Source of the DNA: an uncultured Bacteroidales bacterium
GTDB lineage: Bacteria > Bacteroidota > Bacteroidia > Bacteroidales > F082
DNA length: 53,563 nucleotides
Direction: 5' to 3'
Assembly: GCA_900318085.1 (NCBI GenBank)
Contig: ONJF01000014.1
Span: forward strand, 1 to 53,563
The position numbers and the translations under genes were made by a program. The notes beneath the pieces are model-generated. The model made no database searches and was not told the DNA's origin. It saw only the letters and a list, made by a program, of their open reading frames with translations. Of this stretch, positions 34,155 through 42,397 are shown in pieces. Numbering within the stretch: position 1 is the stretch's first letter; each line of letters begins with the position of its first letter.

Positions 34155-34186
34155 GGTGCTTTTGTTTTATGAATGTTTTAAAACTA

Positions 34187-34214
34187 CAAAGATACAATTT
34201 TTTCTATTACTCAA
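34187..34214 (-). promoter_or_regulatory. Promoter of tpiA
   Basis: On the - strand TATCTTTG (34187-34194) with TTG 17 bp upstream (34212-34214). It is back to back with the promoter of the divergent porin-like gene. Confidence 0.7.
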
Positions 34215-34224
34215 CGATTTTTTC

Positions 34225-34232
34225 TACCTTTG
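34225..34232 (+). promoter_or_regulatory. -7 promoter box of the porin-like gene
   Basis: TACCTTTG, 25 bp before the ATG at 34258. The -33 region would overlap the divergent tpiA promoter. Confidence 0.6.
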
Positions 34233-34257
34233 CATTTTAAATCAAAAACACTTCGAA

Positions 34258-35013
34258 ATGAAAAAGGCATTGGTTCTATTTGTCGCTGTTATGTTGGCCA
34301 GTCTTTGTCACGCCCAAGACGAGCTCCCCGCTCTCGTCCCCGACCGCCCAGGCATGAGTTGGGGCGCCGAAGTGACGCCTCACCATAAAGTCATCTGGGA
34401 CAACGGCTTCGGCTATGAGAAATCTGCTGACGGGGCACAAACTTTCAAGCTCAGCAGCGCCATGTTCCGCTATGGCCTGTTCGAAAATATGGAGCTACGC
34501 GTCGGCACTGAATTCCTGGTGAATAAGGAAGACGGCACCCAAAAGCCGACCTTTGGCATTGCACCTCTGGCCATAGGCGCAAAAATCAAGCTCTACGAAG
34601 GCTCGGGCATCCTGCCATCAGTAGGCGTGCTGGCCGAACTCCGTTCACCGCATGTCGGGACAAAAGACCAACTCCCCTCCTATCTTGCCCCGTCGGCCTA
34701 TCTGCTCTTCGAGCACAGCATCGGCGAGCGTTTCTGGCTTTGCTACAACGCCGGACTGGAATGGGATGGCGAGACAGCCGAACCCACAACATTCCTTGCC
34801 TTGGCCATAGGATGCAACATCACGGGAGATCTCGGAACCTATATAGAAAGCTACAACTACCTCAATTCCGAAGGGAGCCAACACATGGCCGAAATAGGTT
34901 TCACTTGGCTGGTGTCGCGCCGTGTTCAGCTCGACCTTGAAACCGACCTCGACCTGTTGAATCTGGGGAAATACTATAGCGTAGGCTGCGGTGTCTCTTG
35001 GCTCATCAACTAA
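34258..35013 (+). CDS. Outer membrane beta-barrel (transporter-like) protein
   Basis: 251 residues with a signal peptide (MKKALVLFVAVMLASLCHA, then QDELPALVPDRPGMSWG). The mature part has alternating amphipathic strands and ends with a hydrophobic/aromatic strand, as in the phenol-degradation/MetA-like group of outer membrane proteins (PF13557 type). Substrate is unknown. The frame extends upstream to 34030 but would cross both divergent promoters; the signal peptide fixes the ATG at 34258. Only 3 bp separate its stop from that of the convergent hydrolase gene. Confidence 0.86.
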   Translation: MKKALVLFVAVMLASLCHAQDELPALVPDRPGMSWGAEVTPHHKVIWDNGFGYEKSADGAQTFKLSSAMFRYGLFENMELRVGTEFLVNKEDGTQKPTFGIAPLAIGAKIKLYEGSGILPSVGVLAELRSPHVGTKDQLPSYLAPSAYLLFEHSIGERFWLCYNAGLEWDGETAEPTTFLALAIGCNITGDLGTYIESYNYLNSEGSQHMAEIGFTWLVSRRVQLDLETDLDLLNLGKYYSVGCGVSWLIN

Positions 35014-35016
35014 ACC

Positions 35017-35976
35017 TCATTTCACCCGGATCTTCCTACCCTTCCACAACTTGGTGGTTTTCTTGAATTTGTTGAGTTTGCATAAGATGGAGACCGTGGT
35101 GTAGTTCTCCACCGCGATGGAGGCTAATGTGTCCCCCTTCTTGACCACATAGTATTTCTTCCGCTCCCGAAGTGGAGGATAGACCGCCTCTACGATGTTC
35201 ACGGTAAAATTGGGGTCAAAGCCTTCATAGGCCAAATCCAGCAACTCATTGGTCATGAAATATGACCTATTGACCCGCCGGTCTTTGTCTTTCAGGGAAT
35301 GGGAGAACAGCCACTCGTAGGTCTGGTCGAGGTAAAACACCCGTGCCAAGCGCGAATGGTTCACGCCTTCGAGACGGTCGTAGATGAGACGGGTAGTGTC
35401 GCCGCACGCTCGTATGGAGTCGACCACACGGTCGGAGCATTGCACCGGCACCAGATTATCGGCCGTGCCATGGATGATCCAAAGCGGCAAAGTGGTCAAG
35501 CTACACAGTTCCTTGCCCGAGGCACCGCCACACATCGCCATGACAGCAGCCACCCGTTCGGGATAAGCCGTAGCCACATCCAAGGCGCCATAGCCACCCA
35601 TACTCATGCCCAACACATAGAAACGGTTGGTATCGACCTTGTAATGGTCGTCAACCCAGTCGTACAAGGCCATCACCCTATTGGGTTCCCAGGCTTGCTG
35701 GGCTTGAGGCGCCACCACGATAGCATTGATGGGGCGACCCTTCATCAAGGCATGGATACTGCCATAGCGAAGTACCATCTCCAACGAGTCGCCACTCAAG
35801 CTCTTGCCATGCAAGAACATCACCAAGGGCAACTCCTCCGCCTTGTTATAATTGTCGGGAAGATAAAGCCAGAAATCGTACCCTTCCTCAACGAAACCTC
35901 GGCATGCCATCAACTGGGCCATCGAAGTCAATGGCAGCATGAGCAGCATCAATATGAGGAAGAACAGCTTTTTCAT
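35017..35976 (-). CDS. Exported alpha/beta-hydrolase with C-terminal LysM
   Basis: 319 residues. A signal peptide is followed by a serine-hydrolase domain of the poly(hydroxyalkanoate)/feruloyl-esterase-like type: oxyanion segment FLHGKSLSG, nucleophile in GMSMGG, acid in HGTADNLVP and His in GVNHSRL. The last 45 residues are a LysM module (YYVVKKGDTLASIA to GRKIRV), which would hold the enzyme on peptidoglycan. The combination suggests an esterase acting at the cell wall. Its substrate cannot be read from sequence. Confidence 0.88.
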   Translation of the reverse strand: MKKLFFLILMLLMLPLTSMAQLMACRGFVEEGYDFWLYLPDNYNKAEELPLVMFLHGKSLSGDSLEMVLRYGSIHALMKGRPINAIVVAPQAQQAWEPNRVMALYDWVDDHYKVDTNRFYVLGMSMGGYGALDVATAYPERVAAVMAMCGGASGKELCSLTTLPLWIIHGTADNLVPVQCSDRVVDSIRACGDTTRLIYDRLEGVNHSRLARVFYLDQTYEWLFSHSLKDKDRRVNRSYFMTNELLDLAYEGFDPNFTVNIVEAVYPPLRERKKYYVVKKGDTLASIAVENYTTVSILCKLNKFKKTTKLWKGRKIRVK

Positions 35977-35990
35977 ATCTTACCCTATGA

Positions 35991-36752
35991 TTATCCATCA
36001 ACAAACAGCAACTTGCATCGACACACCTCGGCCTGGACGCCCGCCGTAGGATCACTCTTGACCAAACGCACACAAAACTCACCCTCGCCGGTCTGTTCCT
36101 GATAAAAATTCAACAAGTCGCCCTGGTGCGCCTCTGCCACATAGGCAATCTCGAAGCGTTTCAGGTGATGTTCACGATACCAGTCGATATCCCAGAGGTC
36201 GAGCACATGCTCGATATACTTCACCGAGTTGACATGGCCGTTGATGTCGATATCGTTGTAGTTGACGCCAATAGTGCACACCAAATCGTCGTTCCCCGAC
36301 ATCTTCACGCGCCCACCTTTCTCGATGGGGCACGGCTTGTCGTCCACAATCCACGCGTTGATAGCGCCGTTGTCGATGCTGTAGATGTCGGTAGGTTGCC
36401 TTGTCTCGGTATCGATCATGGCCCAGATGGAACGACCGTAGCCGTACACCTTCCCATTGCCGTCCGACACGCAGAAGTTGCGGCTGGTGAAGAACTTCAT
36501 GGCACCCTCCACCCATGTCTCAATGGTGTAATGCTCGTGTTGCGACGGCATCTCCTCCATCTCAATGGCCAACCGCGACAGCACCCACGAACGATTGATC
36601 GTCATCAGGTATTTCATCCCAAAGCCACGGTCGGTGGAATGGAAGTCGGCGGCATTGAGCATCTGGTTGCCCAAATGCCCCAAGAACATCCTTCCCGAAA
36701 AATCGCAATGGAAAGGTTCTGCAACAAACTCGTATTTTCCTATTTTATTCAT
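35991..36752 (-). CDS. Acyl-ACP thioesterase
   Basis: 253 residues of the PF01643 acyl-ACP thioesterase family, with two hotdog folds. The catalytic Asp-Asn-His region is NYNDIDINGHVN (about residues 173-184), and the N-terminal hotdog carries SRLAIEMEEMP and TIETWVEG. It releases fatty acids from acyl carrier protein in the cytoplasm. It lies 14 bp from the hydrolase gene and likely shares its transcript. Confidence 0.92.
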   Translation of the reverse strand: MNKIGKYEFVAEPFHCDFSGRMFLGHLGNQMLNAADFHSTDRGFGMKYLMTINRSWVLSRLAIEMEEMPSQHEHYTIETWVEGAMKFFTSRNFCVSDGNGKVYGYGRSIWAMIDTETRQPTDIYSIDNGAINAWIVDDKPCPIEKGGRVKMSGNDDLVCTIGVNYNDIDINGHVNSVKYIEHVLDLWDIDWYREHHLKRFEIAYVAEAHQGDLLNFYQEQTGEGEFCVRLVKSDPTAGVQAEVCRCKLLFVDG

Positions 36753-36891
36753 TCAACAATTCAGAATTTCAAGATTAAAAATTGGCCACCAAAACAAGCA
36801 ACTGGAAGCCTCTCCTCCGTTATAGGAGATTGCGGTTTCCTCATTCCGCGAATGCGGAACCGCAATGACGCTTTAGGCAGAGTCTTCAGTT

Positions 36892-36992
36892 GCCAGAAGC
36901 CAGAGGCCAGAGGCCAGAAGCAATTCTACATTCTACATTCTACATTCTACATTCCTCATTCCTCATTCCTCATTCCGCATTCTGCATTCCTA
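36892..36992. repeat. Two tandem arrays: GCCAGAA/G units and ten ATTCTAC-type heptamers
   Basis: From 36892, about four 7-8 bp GCCAGAA/GCCAGAG units. From 36923, ten 7-bp units: four ATTCTAC, three ATTCCTC, then ATTCCGC, ATTCTGC and ATTCCTA. The last unit overlaps the stop codon of the permease gene. The preceding stretch 36790-36890 also has inverted segments (GGTTCCGC type). No gene lies here. Confidence 0.85.
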
Positions 36993-38057
36993 ACTAATCC
37001 TCACCCTAGGATCAATAATCCCATAAATAATATCCACCACAATATTCACAATAATCAACATGACCGCGATAAGCAGCACCGCACCCATGATGACCGGGAA
37101 ATCGTATTTGTCCAACGCGTCGACCACCACCACACCGATGCCCTTCCAGTCGAAGACATACTCGACGAAGACCGCACCTGCCAACAGTGAGGCGAACCAG
37201 CCCGACACGGCCGTCACCACGGGGTTCAAGGCATTGCGCAGCGCATGGACGCAGATGACACGCCAAGGCTTCAAGCCTTTGGCACGCGCCGTGCGCACAT
37301 AGTCCATTGACATGGCTTCCAACAGGGAAGTGCGCGTCAGCTCCGTCACCACGGCCAAGGGGCGCATACCCAAGGTCAAAGCGGGCAAGATAAGGTTGTG
37401 CAAACTCAAGAACTCTCCTCTTCCATATTCGTCGACGGTGTAGAGACTGCCCGTCATGCTCAAGCCCGTATAATGCTCAAGCAAGAAGCCGAAGATCCAC
37501 GCCATCAAGATGGCAGCGAAGAACGAGGGCAGCGACATGCCTATCGTCGTGATAAACAAGGTCAACTTATTGAGGAACTTGGTATTGATGACAGCGGCCA
37601 AGATGCCAATCATCAAGCCCAACACCATGGCGATGGAGATGGACACCGCCGCCAGCAACAAGGTATTGGGGAAGGCCTCGCCCAGGACATCAGACACCTT
37701 GCGCTTGCTTTGGTACGATATCCGAAGATAGGGCGACTTCAGCACAACGGCCGTCGAACCCAAAGTGGCAATCTTGGCATAACGGCCAATCTTTTCAAGT
37801 TTTTGTGTGCCCCCCGAAACATCATAGAACGAAATCGGGACCAAGTCATTGAGGTAATCCACATATTGTTTCCCAAGACTTTGATTGAGCCCCAACTCTT
37901 CGCGGATGGCATTCACCGAGGCTTCGTCGGCCCGCTGGCCGAGCATCATCTGGGCAGGATCGCCGGGCAGGATATTGAAGAGGAAAAAAACCAGCGTCGC
38001 GACGCCCCAAAGCACCGCGATGCCGTAAAGCAATTTCCTTATGATATAACTGCCCAT
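36990..38057 (-). CDS. Peptide-type ABC transporter permease (DppB/OppB family)
   Basis: 355 residues. The N-terminus is the classic DppB form (IIRKLLYGIAVLWGVATLVF, then NILPGDPAQMM). Several membrane segments follow, with the binding-protein-dependent transport motif near LLEAMSMDYVRTARAKGL. It would work with the substrate-binding protein encoded at 42398-44026. The second permease and ATPases are not in the window. A middle segment (YDVSGGTQKLEKIGRYAK) is longer than in E. coli DppB. Its stop codon lies within a heptamer array. Confidence 0.93.
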   Translation of the reverse strand: MGSYIIRKLLYGIAVLWGVATLVFFLFNILPGDPAQMMLGQRADEASVNAIREELGLNQSLGKQYVDYLNDLVPISFYDVSGGTQKLEKIGRYAKIATLGSTAVVLKSPYLRISYQSKRKVSDVLGEAFPNTLLLAAVSISIAMVLGLMIGILAAVINTKFLNKLTLFITTIGMSLPSFFAAILMAWIFGFLLEHYTGLSMTGSLYTVDEYGRGEFLSLHNLILPALTLGMRPLAVVTELTRTSLLEAMSMDYVRTARAKGLKPWRVICVHALRNALNPVVTAVSGWFASLLAGAVFVEYVFDWKGIGVVVVDALDKYDFPVIMGAVLLIAVMLIIVNIVVDIIYGIIDPRVRIS

Positions 38058-38061
38058 GGCT

Positions 38062-39297
38062 TCAGAAGGCCTTCAAGGCTTTTGAGAAGTCGAACACGCT
38101 CCACTTATCTTTCACCAAGCCGTTGTCGAGCCAAATCAATCCAGGGTTGGAGCGCACTATCGTCTTGATTTCCAACTCATCAGCAAGATAGACATCGTAA
38201 ACGAAGTCATATTTCGCACGCAGCGAGTCCACCACCTCGGGTTCGGCAGCAACGGTCCATAGCACCACGAAGTCCTTCTTTGCTGCCGCCTCCGTGATCT
38301 CGCGCATTTTCTCCCATTCCTCCTCGGTCACCTTGCTCAAGTCGTGCGAAGTGAACATCAACAGATTCTCTGTATTGAGCACCAAGTCGGTCACATCGTT
38401 GCCGTCTTCGTCCATGGCAGTGAAGCCGAGATAGTCGGCACCACCTTCCAAACGCTGGTCGACGAACTCCCATTCCGACATCCACACCGAGTCGTTCCAA
38501 GGATAGTCGGGCGACAGGTATTCTTGTGTCTTACCGGTGACTTTGTTCCTATAGGTGACATACACTTTGCTGGCCTCCGCAGGTTCGGCATTCAGTTGCT
38601 TACCCACCTTCCAATTCATGAAGTCGATGACGGGCAGGTGACGGTAGTTGTAGATCTCAAAGCCCAAAAATGCTGCGGCAAAGGCGAGTCCGATGACAAA
38701 CTGAAGTCCCTTACCAAAATGGTTTTCAAGATGCTTGTTGTTCATGATCAAAGGAATGAGCACAGCATCGATGACAAGATTCTTATAGAAGGTCTGCCAA
38801 TTGGTCATCTTGATGGCCGAGCCGAAACACCCGCAGTCAGGGACGAGGTTGTAGAGTGCATCGAAAAGCGTCGTGCCCGTAAAGAATAGCATGAGCAGCG
38901 TGGCTCCCAACACGGCCAACCGAGGGAATATCTTCGTTATCAGACAGATGCCGACAAGGAACTCGGCCAAAATCATCAACATGGCCAGCACCATAGCGGC
39001 TCCATTGAGCCAGGTCATGCCATATGCCGAGAGATAGTCGAGCACTTTGTATTTCGTGCCCAACGGGTCGACACCTTTCGTGAAGCTGCTGAAGATGAAC
39101 AGCGCGCCCACCAACAGGCGGCAGATGGTCAAAGCCGACTTGCTATAGCGTTTGCTGAAAACCAACGAAACCAGAAGGTTGAGCAGCAAAATAGCCAGAA
39201 ACCACAGATGATAATCTGGCAGAAAGTATATGCCCACGGCAGAGGCCAGTGCAACGAGGATGCTAATCCAGGGCAAGGATGAGGTTTTCTTTTTCAT
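38062..39297 (-). CDS. BT_3928-family DoxX-like membrane protein
   Basis: 411 residues. About four to five membrane segments in residues 1-230 form a DoxX/MauE-like domain, with CGCFG between the last ones. The C-terminal 180 residues are soluble and look like a thioredoxin-fold-type domain (DFVVLWTVAAEPEVVD). Bacteroidota proteins of this build usually follow a DUF1599 gene, as here (21 bp). Function is unknown; a redox or quinone-linked role is inferred from DoxX. Confidence 0.9.
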   Translation of the reverse strand: MKKKTSSLPWISILVALASAVGIYFLPDYHLWFLAILLLNLLVSLVFSKRYSKSALTICRLLVGALFIFSSFTKGVDPLGTKYKVLDYLSAYGMTWLNGAAMVLAMLMILAEFLVGICLITKIFPRLAVLGATLLMLFFTGTTLFDALYNLVPDCGCFGSAIKMTNWQTFYKNLVIDAVLIPLIMNNKHLENHFGKGLQFVIGLAFAAAFLGFEIYNYRHLPVIDFMNWKVGKQLNAEPAEASKVYVTYRNKVTGKTQEYLSPDYPWNDSVWMSEWEFVDQRLEGGADYLGFTAMDEDGNDVTDLVLNTENLLMFTSHDLSKVTEEEWEKMREITEAAAKKDFVVLWTVAAEPEVVDSLRAKYDFVYDVYLADELEIKTIVRSNPGLIWLDNGLVKDKWSVFDFSKALKAF

Positions 39298-39318
39298 GGC
39301 GAATCGTTTTGCGCAGCA

Positions 39319-39864
39319 TCATTCGCCCAACAGGATGAGGGCAAACACCGCGTAGTTGATCATATCGTAATAATTGGCATCAAGGCCCTCCGACACCAGT
39401 GTCTTGCCGCCGTGGTCCTCGATCGACTTGGTGCGAAGCACCTTGCTCATAATCAGGTCGGTGATGGAGCTGACGCGCATGTCGCGCCAAGCCTCGTCAT
39501 AGTCGTGGTTTTTGCGGTTCATGAGTTCGTAGGCCTCGTTGGTCACCTTGTCGAACAAGGCCGTGGCCTCCTCCGAAGTCAGGTCCGGTTGGTCGACAAC
39601 ACCTAGCTGCAATTGGATAACGCCCATTGTGGCATAGTTGACAATGCCAATAAACTCTGGCTCAATGCCTTCATCGACAAGTCGTTCATTGGTCGTTTGT
39701 ATCGTCCTAATCCTCTTTACCTTAATAAAAATCTGGTCGGTGATGGAAGGTGTGCGAAGGATGCGCCATGCCGGGCCATAGTCCTTCATCTTGTCGACGA
39801 ACAACTTGCGGCATTGGGCCAAAACCGACTGAAACTGGGCTTTCGTATCTTTTTTTTCTTGCAT
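39319..39864 (-). CDS. DUF1599 domain protein
   Basis: 181 residues with two similar halves: KDYGPAWRILRTPSITDQI and HDYDEAWRDMRVSSITDLI, each followed by a VLRTKSIED/IRTIQTT-type segment. This internal duplication is characteristic of DUF1599. Function is not known. The frame reaches 39906, but a promoter box at 39885-39892 lies inside that extension, so the start at 39864 is correct. Confidence 0.93.
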   Translation of the reverse strand: MQEKKDTKAQFQSVLAQCRKLFVDKMKDYGPAWRILRTPSITDQIFIKVKRIRTIQTTNERLVDEGIEPEFIGIVNYATMGVIQLQLGVVDQPDLTSEEATALFDKVTNEAYELMNRKNHDYDEAWRDMRVSSITDLIMSKVLRTKSIEDHGGKTLVSEGLDANYYDMINYAVFALILLGE

Positions 39865-39884
39865 TGTGCTAGGTTTTGATTCTG

Positions 39885-39892
39885 CAAAAATA
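39885..39892 (-). promoter_or_regulatory. -7 promoter box of DUF1599
   Basis: TATTTTTG on the - strand, 21 bp before the start codon at 39864. Confidence 0.55.
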
Positions 39893-39930
39893 AAACAATT
39901 TGGCAAAACGAAGAAAAATAATTGACTTGA

Positions 39931-42306
39931 TCACCTAGCTAACACCAACCGCTTCGCCGTTCTTCCGCGATTCGTGGTTATCTCTAGCACATAAACGCCT
40001 TTTCGCATACGGCTGATATCCAGCCGGGCAGCATCCGTCGGCACATAATCCTTCTTCAGGGCCACCTGACCCATGATGTCGATGATGCGTAGACACACGA
40101 TTCCTTCCGACTGCACCGTCACTTCATTTTGGGCGGGATTGGGGAAAACCACGACAGGAACACCCTCATTCTCATCCAAATCAAACCATGTCGCATTGAT
40201 TTCGACACTGTACACCGTATCGCAATCGTGGTCGGTTCGGGCTATCAGCGTGCCTTGACCGATGTTGGTTACCAACAGATGACAACGGTATCGGTTCTCG
40301 CTTGGGCTAACCATCCAATCAGGGTGCGTGCAACTCCAGTTGAGCGTATTGGGGGCAATGGACAAGGAGTCGGGAACATAATAGTCATAATCGGCAAAAA
40401 TCAAGTTAGTCGCAGCGGCCACCTGCGTCGGTCCTTGAAGGGCTCGTTGCAAGGACTCTTGATTGACTGTAAGATGTAGGGTAACAAGACTATCACAGCC
40501 CAAAGCGGTTTGGAACAATTGTTCGTAGTCGCCCGATGAATCATAAGTACGTCCATGCCAAGTAAATCCGCCACATGAGCTAGCCGTAGTGTCGGAGCCC
40601 ATCACAGGTTCTATGTTGAGATGGAGCCTGATAATGCTGTCACATCCCATCGCCGTTCTTAAGACATGTTCATATTGCCCCGATTCATGATAGGTCTGTC
40701 CGTACCATGTAAACGCCCTGCAAGTGGAGACCATGGTATCCGTTTCCACAGATGTGCTGATGGTCAGATGAAGCCTTACGATGCTATCACAGCCCATCGT
40801 CGTCTGAAGCGTATGCTCGTATTGTCCCGATTCATGATAGGTCTGTCCGTACCATTTAAACGAGTTGCAAACGGTAGCCAAGGTATCCGTCTCCACGGCA
40901 TGACCAATGGTCAAATGAAGCCTAACGATACTATCACATCCCATAGTGCTCTGCATGACATGATCAAATTGACCAGAGTCCTGATAGGTCTGGCCATACC
41001 AAGTAAATGTCTCACAAGCCTCGGCCACGGTATCGGTCAAAATATAATCGCCAAACGTAAGATGCAGCGTCACAATGCTATCGCAACCCATATACGACTC
41101 CAATGTATCAGTGTATATGCCAGGTTCGGTGAGTTGCTGCCCATGCCAGAGATAAGGCACACCATAGCAGGTGAAGGCCTCTTCGCTACCATATTTTGAC
41201 CTGACTTCGATGACTTTAGAAAGATATATCGAATCCATTGCCCGATGCGGATTGTACAACACATTCGTCACCTCATAGAAACCGTCCTCGGCATAGGCAT
41301 GCTGCACATGTAGCCCCTGAGCCGAAGTGCCATCACCAAAATACCATTTCACATTATCATAGCTCCATGTCGTCTCCGTCTCGAAGTCGATGAGGCGATT
41401 GGTGCAAAATTGGTATCCTTCAGGGATTTCCATAGAATACATTCCATCCAATAACATGGCAAACGACATGGGGGACTGGAAACTATTGGCTTCGAGAAAC
41501 ACACCCGAATCTGCAAAAAAGTCTCCAACATCACAAATACCCATCTTGATATGGTATTGCGTCATAGGGACTACCTTGAAACTGACAGTCATCACCACCG
41601 TAAAGCCATCAAACTGGATTGTCCTTCCCCCTGCATTGTCAACATAATACTGCTGATTATGATGGTCGTTCACCGTATTAATGGAAACCACCTCGGTGGT
41701 TCCTGGTATCAAGGCCATATTGGTGTTAGCATACATGCCACCATCGGGATTAAGACCACTCACAAAAAAGCCAAACACATCGTTATAAAGGCCATCGACA
41801 TATTCTGGATATTCCTCTGAACCGAACACATAGGAAAACGAGATAATGCTATCCCAAGGGACAAAATCAAATTCCAATACGGCCACATCATAGATGGAAT
41901 CTGTAGCCAATCGGGCCAAACTGCTATCATAATAGCCAGAACATGTAGTCGAGTCGTTTTTTTCAGTTAAATCATTAGGCCCTTCCGCGACTCTGACATT
42001 TCCCGTAGCGATGACCAAACCACTTTCAATGCCCAGATTGGTGGGCGTTGAGCCCGTCTCGAATATGCCAATGTTATCACAAATCAAATCGTCGTCATAT
42101 CCATTAAAACGCACGTTTGATATCGAAACGCCCCCGCTCATCAAGATGTTTCTGACCAACGAATCAGCCGTCCATCCTTGAATCTCATTTCCAGGCGTAA
42201 TCACGAGTTGGGCCTCTGCTTTCTGTAGCCCAATGCCGATCACGATAACGAATGCCATCAGGCATTTGACAATGGTACCTTTTACTTCCATAGCAATTGT
42301 TTTCAT
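39931..42306 (-). CDS. Type IX secreted protein: choice-of-anchor L, PKD, repeat modules, sorting domain
   Basis: 791 residues. After a signal peptide (cleavage near KAEAQ) comes a choice-of-anchor-L-type domain (GIESGLVIATGNV, FSYVFGSEEYPEYV). Next is a PKD-like domain (VKWYFGDGTSAQGLHVQHAY), then five modules of about 48 residues with CxxFTWYGQTY and MGCDSIVRLHL, and finally a Por/type A sorting domain (VVFPNPAQNEV to KRLVLAR). It is exported by the type IX system and probably displayed or released. The longer frame to 42405 would overlap the substrate-binding protein gene and lacks a signal sequence, so the ATG at 42306 is used. Confidence 0.92.
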   Translation of the reverse strand: MKTIAMEVKGTIVKCLMAFVIVIGIGLQKAEAQLVITPGNEIQGWTADSLVRNILMSGGVSISNVRFNGYDDDLICDNIGIFETGSTPTNLGIESGLVIATGNVRVAEGPNDLTEKNDSTTCSGYYDSSLARLATDSIYDVAVLEFDFVPWDSIISFSYVFGSEEYPEYVDGLYNDVFGFFVSGLNPDGGMYANTNMALIPGTTEVVSINTVNDHHNQQYYVDNAGGRTIQFDGFTVVMTVSFKVVPMTQYHIKMGICDVGDFFADSGVFLEANSFQSPMSFAMLLDGMYSMEIPEGYQFCTNRLIDFETETTWSYDNVKWYFGDGTSAQGLHVQHAYAEDGFYEVTNVLYNPHRAMDSIYLSKVIEVRSKYGSEEAFTCYGVPYLWHGQQLTEPGIYTDTLESYMGCDSIVTLHLTFGDYILTDTVAEACETFTWYGQTYQDSGQFDHVMQSTMGCDSIVRLHLTIGHAVETDTLATVCNSFKWYGQTYHESGQYEHTLQTTMGCDSIVRLHLTISTSVETDTMVSTCRAFTWYGQTYHESGQYEHVLRTAMGCDSIIRLHLNIEPVMGSDTTASSCGGFTWHGRTYDSSGDYEQLFQTALGCDSLVTLHLTVNQESLQRALQGPTQVAAATNLIFADYDYYVPDSLSIAPNTLNWSCTHPDWMVSPSENRYRCHLLVTNIGQGTLIARTDHDCDTVYSVEINATWFDLDENEGVPVVVFPNPAQNEVTVQSEGIVCLRIIDIMGQVALKKDYVPTDAARLDISRMRKGVYVLEITTNRGRTAKRLVLAR
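40464..41180 (-). repeat. Five tandem about 147-bp modules inside the secreted protein gene
   Basis: Each unit encodes Cys, then FTWYGQTY, ESGQY, MGCDSI and LHLTI. Units 2-4 are nearly identical; the first and last have drifted. The period is about 49 codons. Copy number is likely to vary between strains. Confidence 0.8.
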
Positions 42307-42341
42307 AGTTATGCCTCTTGTTATTAACTTGTTAACGCGTG

Positions 42342-42349
42342 CAAAACTA
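42342..42349 (-). promoter_or_regulatory. -7 promoter box of the type IX secreted protein
   Basis: TAGTTTTG on the - strand, 36 bp before the start at 42306, between it and the substrate-binding protein stop. Confidence 0.5.
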
Positions 42350-42397
42350 TAAAAACAATGGAATAAAACGACAAAAAATGAAATCTTTTTTTGATTT

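Noticed and set aside
34030-34257. Extended N-terminus of the porin-like protein
   Set aside because: It overlaps tpiA and both divergent promoters; the signal peptide starts at 34258.
36923-36992. CRISPR array
   Set aside because: Units are 7 bp and contiguous; there are no spacers and no cas genes.
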